Part shown: piece by piece, positions 1 to 5,981 of the stretch | How the letters are laid out: every line of letters starts with the position of its first letter | How positions within the stretch are numbered: position 1 is the stretch's first letter | Notes under the pieces: model-generated | Database searches by the model: none | Seen by the model: only the letters and a program-made list of their open reading frames with translations | Told to the model about the DNA's origin: nothing | Source of the DNA: [Eubacterium] saphenum | GTDB lineage: Bacteria > Bacillota > Clostridia > Oscillospirales > Ruminococcaceae | DNA length: 6,642 bases | Direction of reading: 5' to 3' | Assembly (NCBI GenBank): GCA_004555635.1 | Contig: SFHN01000073.1 | Location: 1 to 6,642 of the forward strand | Program-made: the position numbers and the translations under genes

Positions 1-1
1 G

Positions 2-7
2 TATAAT
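2..7 (+). promoter_or_regulatory. Possible sigma-A -10 box for rpmF (partial promoter)
   Basis: A perfect TATAAT sits at the very left edge, followed by about 78 nt of leader before the rpmF start. Its -35 element would lie outside the window, so the promoter cannot be confirmed. In many Firmicutes rpmF follows a DUF177/YceD gene. Neither frame open across 1-84 looks like the end of that protein, which fits an independent promoter here. Confidence 0.35.
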
Positions 8-84
8 AACATCTGTGCCTATAAAAAGGGTCGAATCGGTCGGCTTTTTGAAGCTATACATCTACATTTAAGGGGGGTGCAATA

Positions 85-267
85 ATGGCAGTTCCGAAGA
101 GAAAGGTATCTCGTACAAGACGCGATAAGAGACGTTCGCAGGTATGGAAGTTATCTGCACCTGGATTTTCTCGCTGCAAGCAGTGCGGTGAGCTTAAGCT
201 CGCTCACAGAGTTTGCGGAAATTGCGGTTATTACAATGATAAGGTTGTTATCGCTAAGGAAGCGTAA
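85..267 (+). CDS. rpmF: 50S ribosomal protein L32, zinc-binding (four-Cys) form
   Basis: A 60-residue structural protein of the large ribosomal subunit. The N-terminus MAVPKRKVSRTRRDKRRS is the characteristic basic start of bL32. The two CxxC pairs (C31/C34 and C44/C47) form the zinc ribbon, so this is the zinc-dependent paralogue type, not a C-minus version. Length is typical for Firmicutes (57-60 aa). The ATG at 85 has a strong ribosome binding site, AGGGGGGTG at 71-78. A strong intrinsic terminator follows 34 nt after the stop, so the gene probably forms its own short transcript or ends one coming from the left. Nothing looks damaged. Confidence 0.98.
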   Translation: MAVPKRKVSRTRRDKRRSQVWKLSAPGFSRCKQCGELKLAHRVCGNCGYYNDKVVIAKEA

Positions 268-301
268 TCTTTTCGAGTATAACTAATCATGTTTACGAGA
301 G

Positions 302-334
302 CAGGCTCGGCGTTTGTCGCTGAGCCTGTTTTTT
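302..334 (+). terminator. Rho-independent terminator after rpmF
   Basis: An 11-bp stem pairs CAGGCTCGGCG (302-312) with CGCTGAGCCTG (318-328), with one G-U pair and a 5-nt loop (TTTGT). Six T residues follow directly at 329-334. This is a textbook intrinsic terminator for rpmF. The next gene remnant begins only about 22 nt beyond it. Confidence 0.93.
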
Positions 335-355
335 CTGTATAGGGGGAATTCGGCG

Positions 356-735
356 AGGATTGACCATGCGGCGGTTTACGTCGAGGATATAGAGGGCGCG
401 AAGGTTTTTTTGTGCGGTATTTCAATGCGCGGGCGGGCGAAATGTACACAAACGAGGCAAAGGGCTTCTGCTCGTACTTTCTCGAATTTGACGGCGGCGG
501 GCGGATTGAGCTTATGAAGCGGCGCGGCATTGCCGATTTCGGCGGGAAGGATATTCGCGCGGGCTATGCGCACATAGCGCTCGGCGCGGTAAGCAGGGAA
601 AATATGAACGCGCTTACCGAAAGGCTGCGAAGCGACGGATTTGCCGTGCTTGGCGAGCCGAGGGTGACGGGCGGCGGATATTACGAAAGCGTAATTTGCG
701 GATTTGAGGGAAACATAATTGAGATAACGGTATAA
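356..735 (+). pseudogene. VOC (glyoxalase/bleomycin-resistance fold) protein, frameshifted and lacking a normal start
   Basis: Two frames join into one vicinal-oxygen-chelate protein of about 126 residues. The first (356-411) gives IDHAAVYVEDIEGAKVF; the second (from 412) gives VRYFNARAGEMY through to GNIIEITV. The break is in a run of seven T (405-411); an eighth T would restore KVFFVRYF. A second lesion is at the start: AGG (356-358) stands where an ATG would give MIDHAAVYVED, 9 nt after the purine-rich AGGGGG at 341-346. In the restored numbering the metal-ligand positions are all present (H4, E52, H73, E123), so decay would be recent. Family members include glyoxalase I, fosfomycin-resistance and dioxygenase-type enzymes; the substrate here cannot be named. 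A caller may report only 412-735 from GTG (107 aa), which lacks the first beta-alpha unit. Alternatives are a sequencing error, an ATT start at 359, or -1 slippage. Confidence 0.75.
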
Positions 736-745
736 CGGAGGAAAA

Positions 746-1246
746 ATGGCAGCTTGGAGCGGTATGCGCCGCAGGCTGGAGCAGGAGTATCTTGCGCCGT
801 CGCTTCGCGGAAGAATACAGTATTATGCGACAACTTACAGCAAAAGCCCCGACCACGAGGGCAGAGCCGCGATACGGCTTGACGGAAAAGAGCTTATCAG
901 CGGGTGCTACTGGAACAACTGGGCAAAGGCGAAGCAGTTTCCGCGCGACGAAAAATACGAGCGCAGAATGACGAGGGAGTTTCCGTTTATAGACGACACT
1001 GCGCTGCGGCTTGGCGTTTTCGACCAACGCTGCTTTTATGAAGCCTTCCGCGAATTTGACGGGCAGAGTATCGAGGGCAGCCTTTCGAGCGACAACCTGC
1101 TGGTTAGGTTTTTCGCGGTGCTTGACAGGCGTTTGGGCAAGCGCAGGCTTTTGCTCCTGGCGGAAACTATTGAAGAACAGCCCGAAACGTTCAGGGAGTT
1201 TTTCGCGATACGCGCACAGGCGGAGGGTATCACCCCGAAATATTGA
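746..1246 (+). CDS. Conserved hypothetical protein, SF0329-like
   Basis: A 166-residue soluble protein with no signal peptide or membrane segment. The N-terminal pattern (W-S-x-M-R-R-R-L-E then LAPSLRGRIQYYATTY, with RAAIRLDGKEL around residues 40-50) resembles small proteins that databases label SF0329 family. I recall this from memory and have not searched it. Function is unknown. The middle is aromatic and charged (CYWNNWAKAKQFPRDEKYERRM), and the C-terminal third is helical and rich in Leu, Arg and Glu. The ATG at 746 is well supported by GGAGG at 737-741 with 4-nt spacing, and it lies 10 nt after the VOC stop, so the two were probably co-transcribed. The dnaE start lies 34 nt beyond its stop, suggesting it is also read into dnaE. 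Confidence 0.85.
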   Translation: MAAWSGMRRRLEQEYLAPSLRGRIQYYATTYSKSPDHEGRAAIRLDGKELISGCYWNNWAKAKQFPRDEKYERRMTREFPFIDDTALRLGVFDQRCFYEAFREFDGQSIEGSLSSDNLLVRFFAVLDRRLGKRRLLLLAETIEEQPETFREFFAIRAQAEGITPKY

Positions 1247-1265
1247 CGGATAATATGCAATCAGA

Positions 1266-1275
1266 AAGGCGGTGA
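1266..1275 (+). promoter_or_regulatory. Ribosome binding site that decides the dnaE start
   Basis: AAGGCGGTGA matches the ideal AAGGAGGTGA at 9 of 10 positions. Its GGCGG core (1268-1272) ends 8 nt before the TTG at 1281. It overlaps the in-frame GTG at 1272, leaving that codon only a poorly spaced AAGG. This favours TTG 1281 as the true start. Confidence 0.7.
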
Positions 1276-1280
1276 AGCGG

Positions 1281-4200
1281 TTGAGCGGGTTTGTTCATCT
1301 TCACGTTCATACGGAATACAGCCTGCTTGACGGCGCTTGCAGGCTTTCGGAGCTTGTCGCGGCGGCAAAGGCGCTCGGTCAGGGAGCGCTTGCGATAACC
1401 GACCACGGCGCGCTTTACGGCGCGGTGGAGTTCTACACCGAATGCTTGTCGCAGGGGATAAAGCCGGTTATCGGCTGCGAAATCGGGATATCCGACGACG
1501 GACGGCTTTCCGAGCCGTATCACCTTACGCTGTTGTGTATGAACAACGTGGGCTACAAGAACCTCTGCCGCCTTATCACCGAAGCCTCCGAAAACGGCAC
1601 GGGCAGCGCGGCAGTTTGCAGCAGGGAAACGCTCTCGCGGTACAGCGAGGGGCTGATTGCGCTGTCGGGCTGCAAAAAAGGCGAAATCCCCCGACTGCTT
1701 CTGCAAAAGCAGCCGAAAGAGGCTTACCGTGCGGCAATGTGGTACAAGAGCGTTTTCAGCGGGCGGTTTTACCTTGAACTAATGAACCACGGCACGGACG
1801 AGGACATAAGCCTTGTTCAAAGGCTGCGTATGCTGTCGGAACAGACGGAAATTCCGCTCTGCCCGACAAACGACGTTCACTACGTCACAAAGGACGGAAG
1901 CTACGCGCAGCGCGTTCTCTCCTGCATAGGACAGGGGAAGCGGATTTCCGACCACAACCCGTTTGCGCTGCCGACAGAGGAATTTTACCTCAAAAGCGAA
2001 GCTGAAATGCGCGCGCTGTTTTCCGAGCGCGAGCTTGATACTGCTGCCGAAATCGCAGAGCGGTGCAGCGCTACATTCGAGTTTGGCGTGACAAAGCTGC
2101 CGCTGTTTACCGCTGAGGGAGTAAGCGACAACGCGGAGTATCTGCGCCGCCTGTGCTATAAGGGCGCAGAGAAGCGTTACGGGCAGGCGTCCGCCGAGGT
2201 TTGCGCGCGGCTTGACGAGGAGCTTGCCATTATCACGAAAATGGGCTTTGCGGACTACTTCCTTATCGTGTGGGATTTTATACGCTATGCAAAAAAGCAG
2301 GATATCCCCGTAGGTCCCGGCAGAGGAAGCGGCGCGGGGTCGCTTTGCGCCTACTGTATGGGAATAACCGACATTGACCCGCTGCGCTATAACCTGCTTT
2401 TCGAGCGGTTTCTTAACCCCGAGCGCGTTTCTATGCCCGACTTCGACATCGACTTCTGCAACGAGCGCAGAGGAGAAGTTATCGAGTATGTCCGCCGCCG
2501 CTACGGAAAGGACAGGGTCGCGCAGATAATCGCGTTCGATACGCTGAAAGCGCGCGCGGCGCTGCGCGACGCGGCAAGGGTAATGGGGCTTAACCCGAAC
2601 GTGCCCGACGCGGCGGCGCGGCTTATTCCGTCGCTTAACGCGACGCTTTCCGAGGAGAGCGAGCACGGTCAGCTCGCAGGGCTTTGCGCGAAAGACCCCA
2701 AGGTCGCAAGGCTCGTCAAGGTCGCGCGCGCAATCGAGGGTATGCCGCGCCACGCGACAATCCACGCGGCGGGCATTGTCATAACCCGCGAGCCGATTAC
2801 GGAGTACGTCCCGCTTCAGAGCGGCGACGGAGAGGCGGTGACTCAGTATACCGCGCCGGTTCTCGAACGGCTCGGGCTGCTGAAGATGGATTTTTTGGGG
2901 CTTCGCAACCTCACCGTTATCAAAAAAACGGAGGAGCTTATCAAAAAGAGCCGCCCCGAGTTCTCGCTTAAAAATATCGGCGACGACGACCCTGCGGTGT
3001 ACAAAATGCTGTCGGAGGGCGGAACGAAGGGCGTGTTCCAGTTTGAGTCGGCGGGGATAACCTCGGTGCTTGTGCGCCTTGACCCGACCTCGCTCGAGGA
3101 CCTCACGGCGGCACTCGCGCTTTACCGCCCCGGACCTATGGCTTCTATCCCGAAGTATATCGAAAACCGCCACAAGCCTCCCGAGAAAATACGCTACAAG
3201 CACCCGCTGCTGCGGGATATCCTTTCGGTGACCTACGGCGTTATCGTGTATCAGGAGCAGGTTATGCAGATTTGCCGCGTTGTCGGGGGATATTCCTACG
3301 GCAGGGCGGACAACGTGCGCCGCGCTATGGCGAAGAAAAAGCACGACGTTATGGAAAAGGAACGCGGCGCGTTTGTCGAGGGCGCACGGAAAAACGGCGT
3401 GTCCGAACAGACCGCAAACGAGATTTTCGACGAGATGAGTACGTTCGCAAGCTATGCGTTTAACAAGTCGCACGCGGCGGCATACGCCAAGGTTGCGTAC
3501 TGCACGGCGTATCTGAGGTGCCACTGCTACGCGGAGTATATGTCCGTGCTGATGACCTCGGTGCTTGACAGTCCCGAAAAGCTTGCGGAATACGCCGCAG
3601 ATTTAGCCGACAACGGCGTAAGGCTGCTTCCTCCCGATATAAACAAAAGCGGCGCGGGATTTACCGTAGAGGACGGCGCGGTGCGCTTCGGACTTCAGGC
3701 AATCCGCAACCTCGGCGGGGCGTTTATCGGGGAGCTTATTAAGGAACGCGAGAGGAACGGGGAGTTTTCCTCGGCGGAAGATTTCGCGCTTCGCGCAGCA
3801 GGGTTTGACAACAACCGCCGAACAATGGACGCGCTGATACGCTCGGGCGCGCTCGACCGCTTCGGGCTTAACAGGCGACAGCTTATGCAGGGCTGCGACC
3901 AGCTGCTTGAACACGCGGCAAGGGAATATGCGCGGGAAGCTAGCGGGCAGCTTGACCTTTTCGGCGACGGCGAGGAGGCGGGAAGCTTTGTTTTCCCGCA
4001 GACCTACGACTTTACGCGCATGCAGCTTTTGCAGATGGAAAAGGAAACTGTCGGGCTGTATATCACGGGACACCCCGCCGCCGAGTTTATCTCCCGCGTG
4101 CCCGAGGACGCGATGTATATCGCAGACGCGCTTTCTGTGCGAAACGGCGCGAGCGTGTGCATAATGGGGCTTTGCTCGTCGCTGAGGATGCACGCGAGCA

Positions 4201-4628
4201 AAAACGGAGAGATGATGGCATTTGCCGTTTTCGAGGACGAAACCGCCCGTATTGACGCGGTGATTTTCCCCGACCTATACAGAGCGGTCGGACGGCTGCC
4301 CGAGGGCGCGGTTTTCTGCGTGCGCGGAAAAATATCCGTAAAGGACGAGCGCGTAAGCATTGTCTGCGACGGGATAACAAAGGCGGAGTCGCTTGCGGAA
4401 AGCGGGCTTAAAACGCTTTACGTCAATATCCGCTCGGACGACGCGGCGCGTTTTTCGGCGGTGGTGGAGGCGCTTTCGGCTTTCCCCGGGGTTAATCCCG
4501 CGAGAGTTTGCTACTCCGATTTGCGGCAGGTAAGGCGGCTTTGCGGTCTACACGGGGTAAGGCTCTGCCCCGCGCTTTTGAGCAGGCTCGCGAAAATCTG
4601 CGGCGAAACAAACGTTGCCGTTAAGTAG
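1281..4628 (+). CDS. dnaE: DNA polymerase III alpha subunit (DnaE)
   Basis: The 5'-3' replicative DNA polymerase of bacterial family C. From TTG 1281 it has 1115 residues, a usual Firmicute DnaE length. Domains in order: an N-terminal PHP domain (HLHVHTEYS at 6-14, TDHG at 40-43, NDVHY at 197-201); the polymerase core with GPGRGSGAGS at 345-354 and the catalytic aspartates D389 and D391 in PDFDIDF plus D537 in LKMDFLG; a helix-hairpin-helix region around 780-870; a QLDLF beta-clamp-binding motif at 890-894; and an OB-fold around 955-1030. It lacks the inserted exonuclease domain that marks PolC. In Firmicutes DnaE works beside PolC, extending primers mainly on the lagging strand. An in-frame GTG at 1272 would add three residues, but spacing and the family start (M-S-x-FVHLHVHTEYS) favour 1281. 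No frameshift or missing motif is visible. It is probably transcribed with the hypothetical gene upstream; no promoter is obvious in the 34-nt gap. Confidence 0.98.
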   Translation: MSGFVHLHVHTEYSLLDGACRLSELVAAAKALGQGALAITDHGALYGAVEFYTECLSQGIKPVIGCEIGISDDGRLSEPYHLTLLCMNNVGYKNLCRLITEASENGTGSAAVCSRETLSRYSEGLIALSGCKKGEIPRLLLQKQPKEAYRAAMWYKSVFSGRFYLELMNHGTDEDISLVQRLRMLSEQTEIPLCPTNDVHYVTKDGSYAQRVLSCIGQGKRISDHNPFALPTEEFYLKSEAEMRALFSERELDTAAEIAERCSATFEFGVTKLPLFTAEGVSDNAEYLRRLCYKGAEKRYGQASAEVCARLDEELAIITKMGFADYFLIVWDFIRYAKKQDIPVGPGRGSGAGSLCAYCMGITDIDPLRYNLLFERFLNPERVSMPDFDIDFCNERRGEVIEYVRRRYGKDRVAQIIAFDTLKARAALRDAARVMGLNPNVPDAAARLIPSLNATLSEESEHGQLAGLCAKDPKVARLVKVARAIEGMPRHATIHAAGIVITREPITEYVPLQSGDGEAVTQYTAPVLERLGLLKMDFLGLRNLTVIKKTEELIKKSRPEFSLKNIGDDDPAVYKMLSEGGTKGVFQFESAGITSVLVRLDPTSLEDLTAALALYRPGPMASIPKYIENRHKPPEKIRYKHPLLRDILSVTYGVIVYQEQVMQICRVVGGYSYGRADNVRRAMAKKKHDVMEKERGAFVEGARKNGVSEQTANEIFDEMSTFASYAFNKSHAAAYAKVAYCTAYLRCHCYAEYMSVLMTSVLDSPEKLAEYAADLADNGVRLLPPDINKSGAGFTVEDGAVRFGLQAIRNLGGAFIGELIKERERNGEFSSAEDFALRAAGFDNNRRTMDALIRSGALDRFGLNRRQLMQGCDQLLEHAAREYAREASGQLDLFGDGEEAGSFVFPQTYDFTRMQLLQMEKETVGLYITGHPAAEFISRVPEDAMYIADALSVRNGASVCIMGLCSSLRMHASKNGEMMAFAVFEDETARIDAVIFPDLYRAVGRLPEGAVFCVRGKISVKDERVSIVCDGITKAESLAESGLKTLYVNIRSDDAARFSAVVEALSAFPGVNPARVCYSDLRQVRRLCGLHGVRLCPALLSRLAKICGETNVAVK

Positions 4629-4655
4629 ACTGCACATTTTTAGGAAAATTACGCA

Positions 4656-4667
4656 CACAAATTTGTG
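4656..4667. repeat. 12-bp perfect palindrome between dnaE and pfkA
   Basis: CACAAATTTGTG is perfectly self-complementary and lies 49 nt upstream of the pfkA -35 box. It could be an operator half-site pair for a dimeric regulator, but it matches no operator I recognise with confidence. It lacks a loop and T-tract, so it is not an intrinsic terminator. It could also be chance in an A/T-rich stretch. Confidence 0.3.
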
Positions 4668-4716
4668 AAAAATCCATCATTCGCGCGCCCTTGCGCCGCT
4701 AGAGAGGAAAAAGGGC

Positions 4717-4745
4717 TTGACTAGCGGGTGAATTTTTAGTACAAT
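4717..4745 (+). promoter_or_regulatory. Sigma-A promoter of pfkA
   Basis: The -35 box TTGACT (4717-4722; 5 of 6 consensus) and the -10 box TACAAT (4740-4745; 5 of 6) are separated by exactly 17 nt. Transcription would start near 4752, giving a leader of about 65 nt before pfkA. This makes pfkA independent of the dnaE transcript, although no clear terminator separates them. Confidence 0.85.
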
Positions 4746-4763
4746 ATAACTTGGGTAAAAATG

Positions 4764-4790
4764 AAGACCGAATCGCATTCGACAGGTCTT
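4764..4790 (+). promoter_or_regulatory. Hairpin in the pfkA 5' leader
   Basis: AAGACC (4764-4769) pairs with GGTCTT (4785-4790), and inside it GAAT (4770-4773) pairs with ATTC (4777-4780) around a CGC loop. The unpaired GACA (4781-4784) forms a 3' bulge. The 10 bp lie 27 nt before the pfkA ATG and stop short of the ribosome binding site (GGAG, 4806-4809). It has no T-tract, so it is not a terminator. It might stabilise the mRNA or bind a regulator; function is inferred only. Confidence 0.45.
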
Positions 4791-4817
4791 AGAATATGAA
4801 GAAATGGAGATGTTTTT

Positions 4818-5780
4818 ATGAACAAGACAATCGGTGTTCTCACAAGCGGAGGCGACGCCCCCGGAATGAACGCGGCTGTCCGCGCGGTAACAAGAGCGGC
4901 TCTCAGAAAGGGCTTCAGAGTTATCGGCATTCGCCGCGGCTACAACGGTCTGCTCCACAACGATATGATAGAGCTTAAGGCGGGAGATGTTTCCGACATT
5001 ATCCAGCGCGGCGGCACCGAAATCCTCACCGCTCGCTGCCTTGAATTCAAGGAGTGGGAGTATGTTCTGAAGGCGAAGGACGTCTGCGTTGAGAACAACA
5101 TTCAGGGTATCGTCGTAATCGGCGGCGATGGCTCTTTCAGAGGCGCGGCAGACCTGTCTAAGGCGGGCGTTCCCTGCGTAGGTCTTCCCGGAACAATCGA
5201 TAACGATATCCAGTGCTCGGAGTACACCATAGGCTACGACACCGCGATGAACACGGTAATGGAGCTTGTTGACAAGCTGCGCGATACGTCGCACTCCCAC
5301 GAGCGCTGCGCGGTTGTTGAGGTTATGGGAAGAAACGCAGGTCACATCGCGCTTAACACCGGTATCGCGTGCGGCGCGACCGCTATCCTCGTCCCCGAGC
5401 TGAAGTACGACTTTGATGACATCGTTACGAAGATAAAGACCGCCCGCGAGCGCGGCAAGGAGCAGTTCATCATCGTGGTTGCAGAGGGCGTTGGCGGCAC
5501 CGAGGAGCTTGCGAAGAAGATTCAGGAGGCGACAGGCATCGAGTCGCGCGCTACCATTCTCGGCCACGTTCAGAGAGGCGGCAGCCCCACGGTTCGCGAC
5601 AGAGTTGTTGCAAGCGAGATGGGCTACTACGCAGTTGAGCTTCTCGAGCAGGGCATCGGAAACCGCGTTGTCGGAATGAAGGAAGGCAAGGTTTACGACG
5701 TTGACATTCAGGAGGCTCTCTCTATGAAGAAACCCTTCAACGAGCGCCTTTACAAGATTGCAAACGAAATCAGCTTCTGA
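4818..5780 (+). CDS. pfkA: ATP-dependent 6-phosphofructokinase
   Basis: A cytosolic glycolytic enzyme that phosphorylates fructose 6-phosphate to fructose 1,6-bisphosphate. The 320-residue length matches the classical bacterial PfkA. Visible motifs are GGDAPGMN at 11-18, GGDGS at 102-106 (ATP/Mg site), PGTIDND at 124-130 with catalytic D128, the substrate residues M170/R172 in MGRNAG, E223 in VAEG, and GHVQRGGSPT at 249-258. The glycines in GGDGS and PGTIDND are the form seen in ATP-using rather than pyrophosphate-using enzymes. R22, R26 and R155 fall near positions of the allosteric effector site in the Escherichia coli enzyme, so ADP/PEP-type control is likely. The ATG has GGAG (4806-4809) at 8-nt spacing. 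It follows dnaE, a common Firmicute arrangement, and has its own promoter. No terminator is seen after the stop. Confidence 0.98.
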   Translation: MNKTIGVLTSGGDAPGMNAAVRAVTRAALRKGFRVIGIRRGYNGLLHNDMIELKAGDVSDIIQRGGTEILTARCLEFKEWEYVLKAKDVCVENNIQGIVVIGGDGSFRGAADLSKAGVPCVGLPGTIDNDIQCSEYTIGYDTAMNTVMELVDKLRDTSHSHERCAVVEVMGRNAGHIALNTGIACGATAILVPELKYDFDDIVTKIKTARERGKEQFIIVVAEGVGGTEELAKKIQEATGIESRATILGHVQRGGSPTVRDRVVASEMGYYAVELLEQGIGNRVVGMKEGKVYDVDIQEALSMKKPFNERLYKIANEISF

Positions 5781-5801
5781 TAAACACAAAAAATTACACC
5801 A

Positions 5802-5899
5802 ACAGAGTAGAAAACCGCGCGTTAAGTGCCTGCCGAACGGAGAGTTGTCGGCGGGACGAAAAGCGAAACGCTTGCGGTGCGGTTTTCGCATCTCGCTGT
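5802..5899 (+). promoter_or_regulatory. Tetrahydrofolate (THF) riboswitch, folT/folE class
   Basis: A cis-acting RNA that senses tetrahydrofolate. Conserved strings of the class are present in order: AGTAGA (5806-5811), GCGTTAAGTG (5819-5828), ACGAA (5856-5860) and GCGGTG (5874-5879), then GCATC. The fold is complete. P1 pairs ACAG (5802-5805) with CTGT (5896-5899). P2 pairs GAAAACCGC (5810-5818) with GCGGTTTTC (5879-5887). P3 pairs CCTGCCGA (5829-5836) with TCGGCGGG (5848-5855). P4 pairs AAGCG (5861-5865) with CGCTT (5869-5873). The long-range pseudoknot is also possible: GAGA (5840-5843) in the P3 loop with TCTC (5891-5894), where the Streptococcus mutans folT RNA uses GGATG/CATCC, a compensated change. 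The RNA begins 21 nt after the pfkA stop and ends 82 nt before the ATG at 5982. No terminator hairpin is seen in between, so translational control is a possible mechanism; the expression platform is unproven. Confidence 0.93.
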
Positions 5900-5981
5900 A
5901 CACTAATTGAATACTTAGCCATTTGACTTTTATTCTGTTTGTATATAGCGAAGTTAGTTATTGCAGAAAGGAAAAAATAAA

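Noticed and set aside
23..49. Hairpin AAAAAG...CTTTTT in the rpmF leader, possibly an upstream terminator or attenuator.
   Set aside because: Only six mostly A-T pairs enclose a 15-nt loop with no good inner pairing, and no T-tract follows the stem beyond the stem itself.
1..85. Open frames at the left edge as the end of a DUF177/YceD gene.
   Set aside because: Frames ending at 85 and at 71 lack any resemblance to the acidic, Asp-Pro-Arg-containing C-terminus of that family, and a TATAAT box is present.
1779..3524. A 581-codon open frame on the minus strand inside dnaE.
   Set aside because: It lies opposite an intact, motif-complete dnaE, has no recognisable domain and is rich in Arg/Ala as expected from antisense of GC-rich codons. 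It is a shadow frame.
5758..5786. TTGCAA with TAAACA at 17-nt spacing as a promoter for the riboswitch.
   Set aside because: Only 4 of 6 and 3 of 6 consensus matches; it overlaps the end of pfkA and could be chance.
5879..5899. The riboswitch 3' strand as an intrinsic terminator for pfkA.
   Set aside because: The TTTT at 5883-5886 is inside the P2 stem and is followed by CGCATCTC, not a T-tract.
4677..5903. A 408-codon open frame on the minus strand across pfkA.
   Set aside because: It is a shadow of pfkA, runs through the pfkA promoter and the riboswitch, and has no recognisable domain.
5923..5949. TTGACT followed by TATATA/TATAGC as a promoter downstream of the riboswitch.
   Set aside because: Spacing is 13-15 nt instead of about 17, and such a promoter would bypass the riboswitch.
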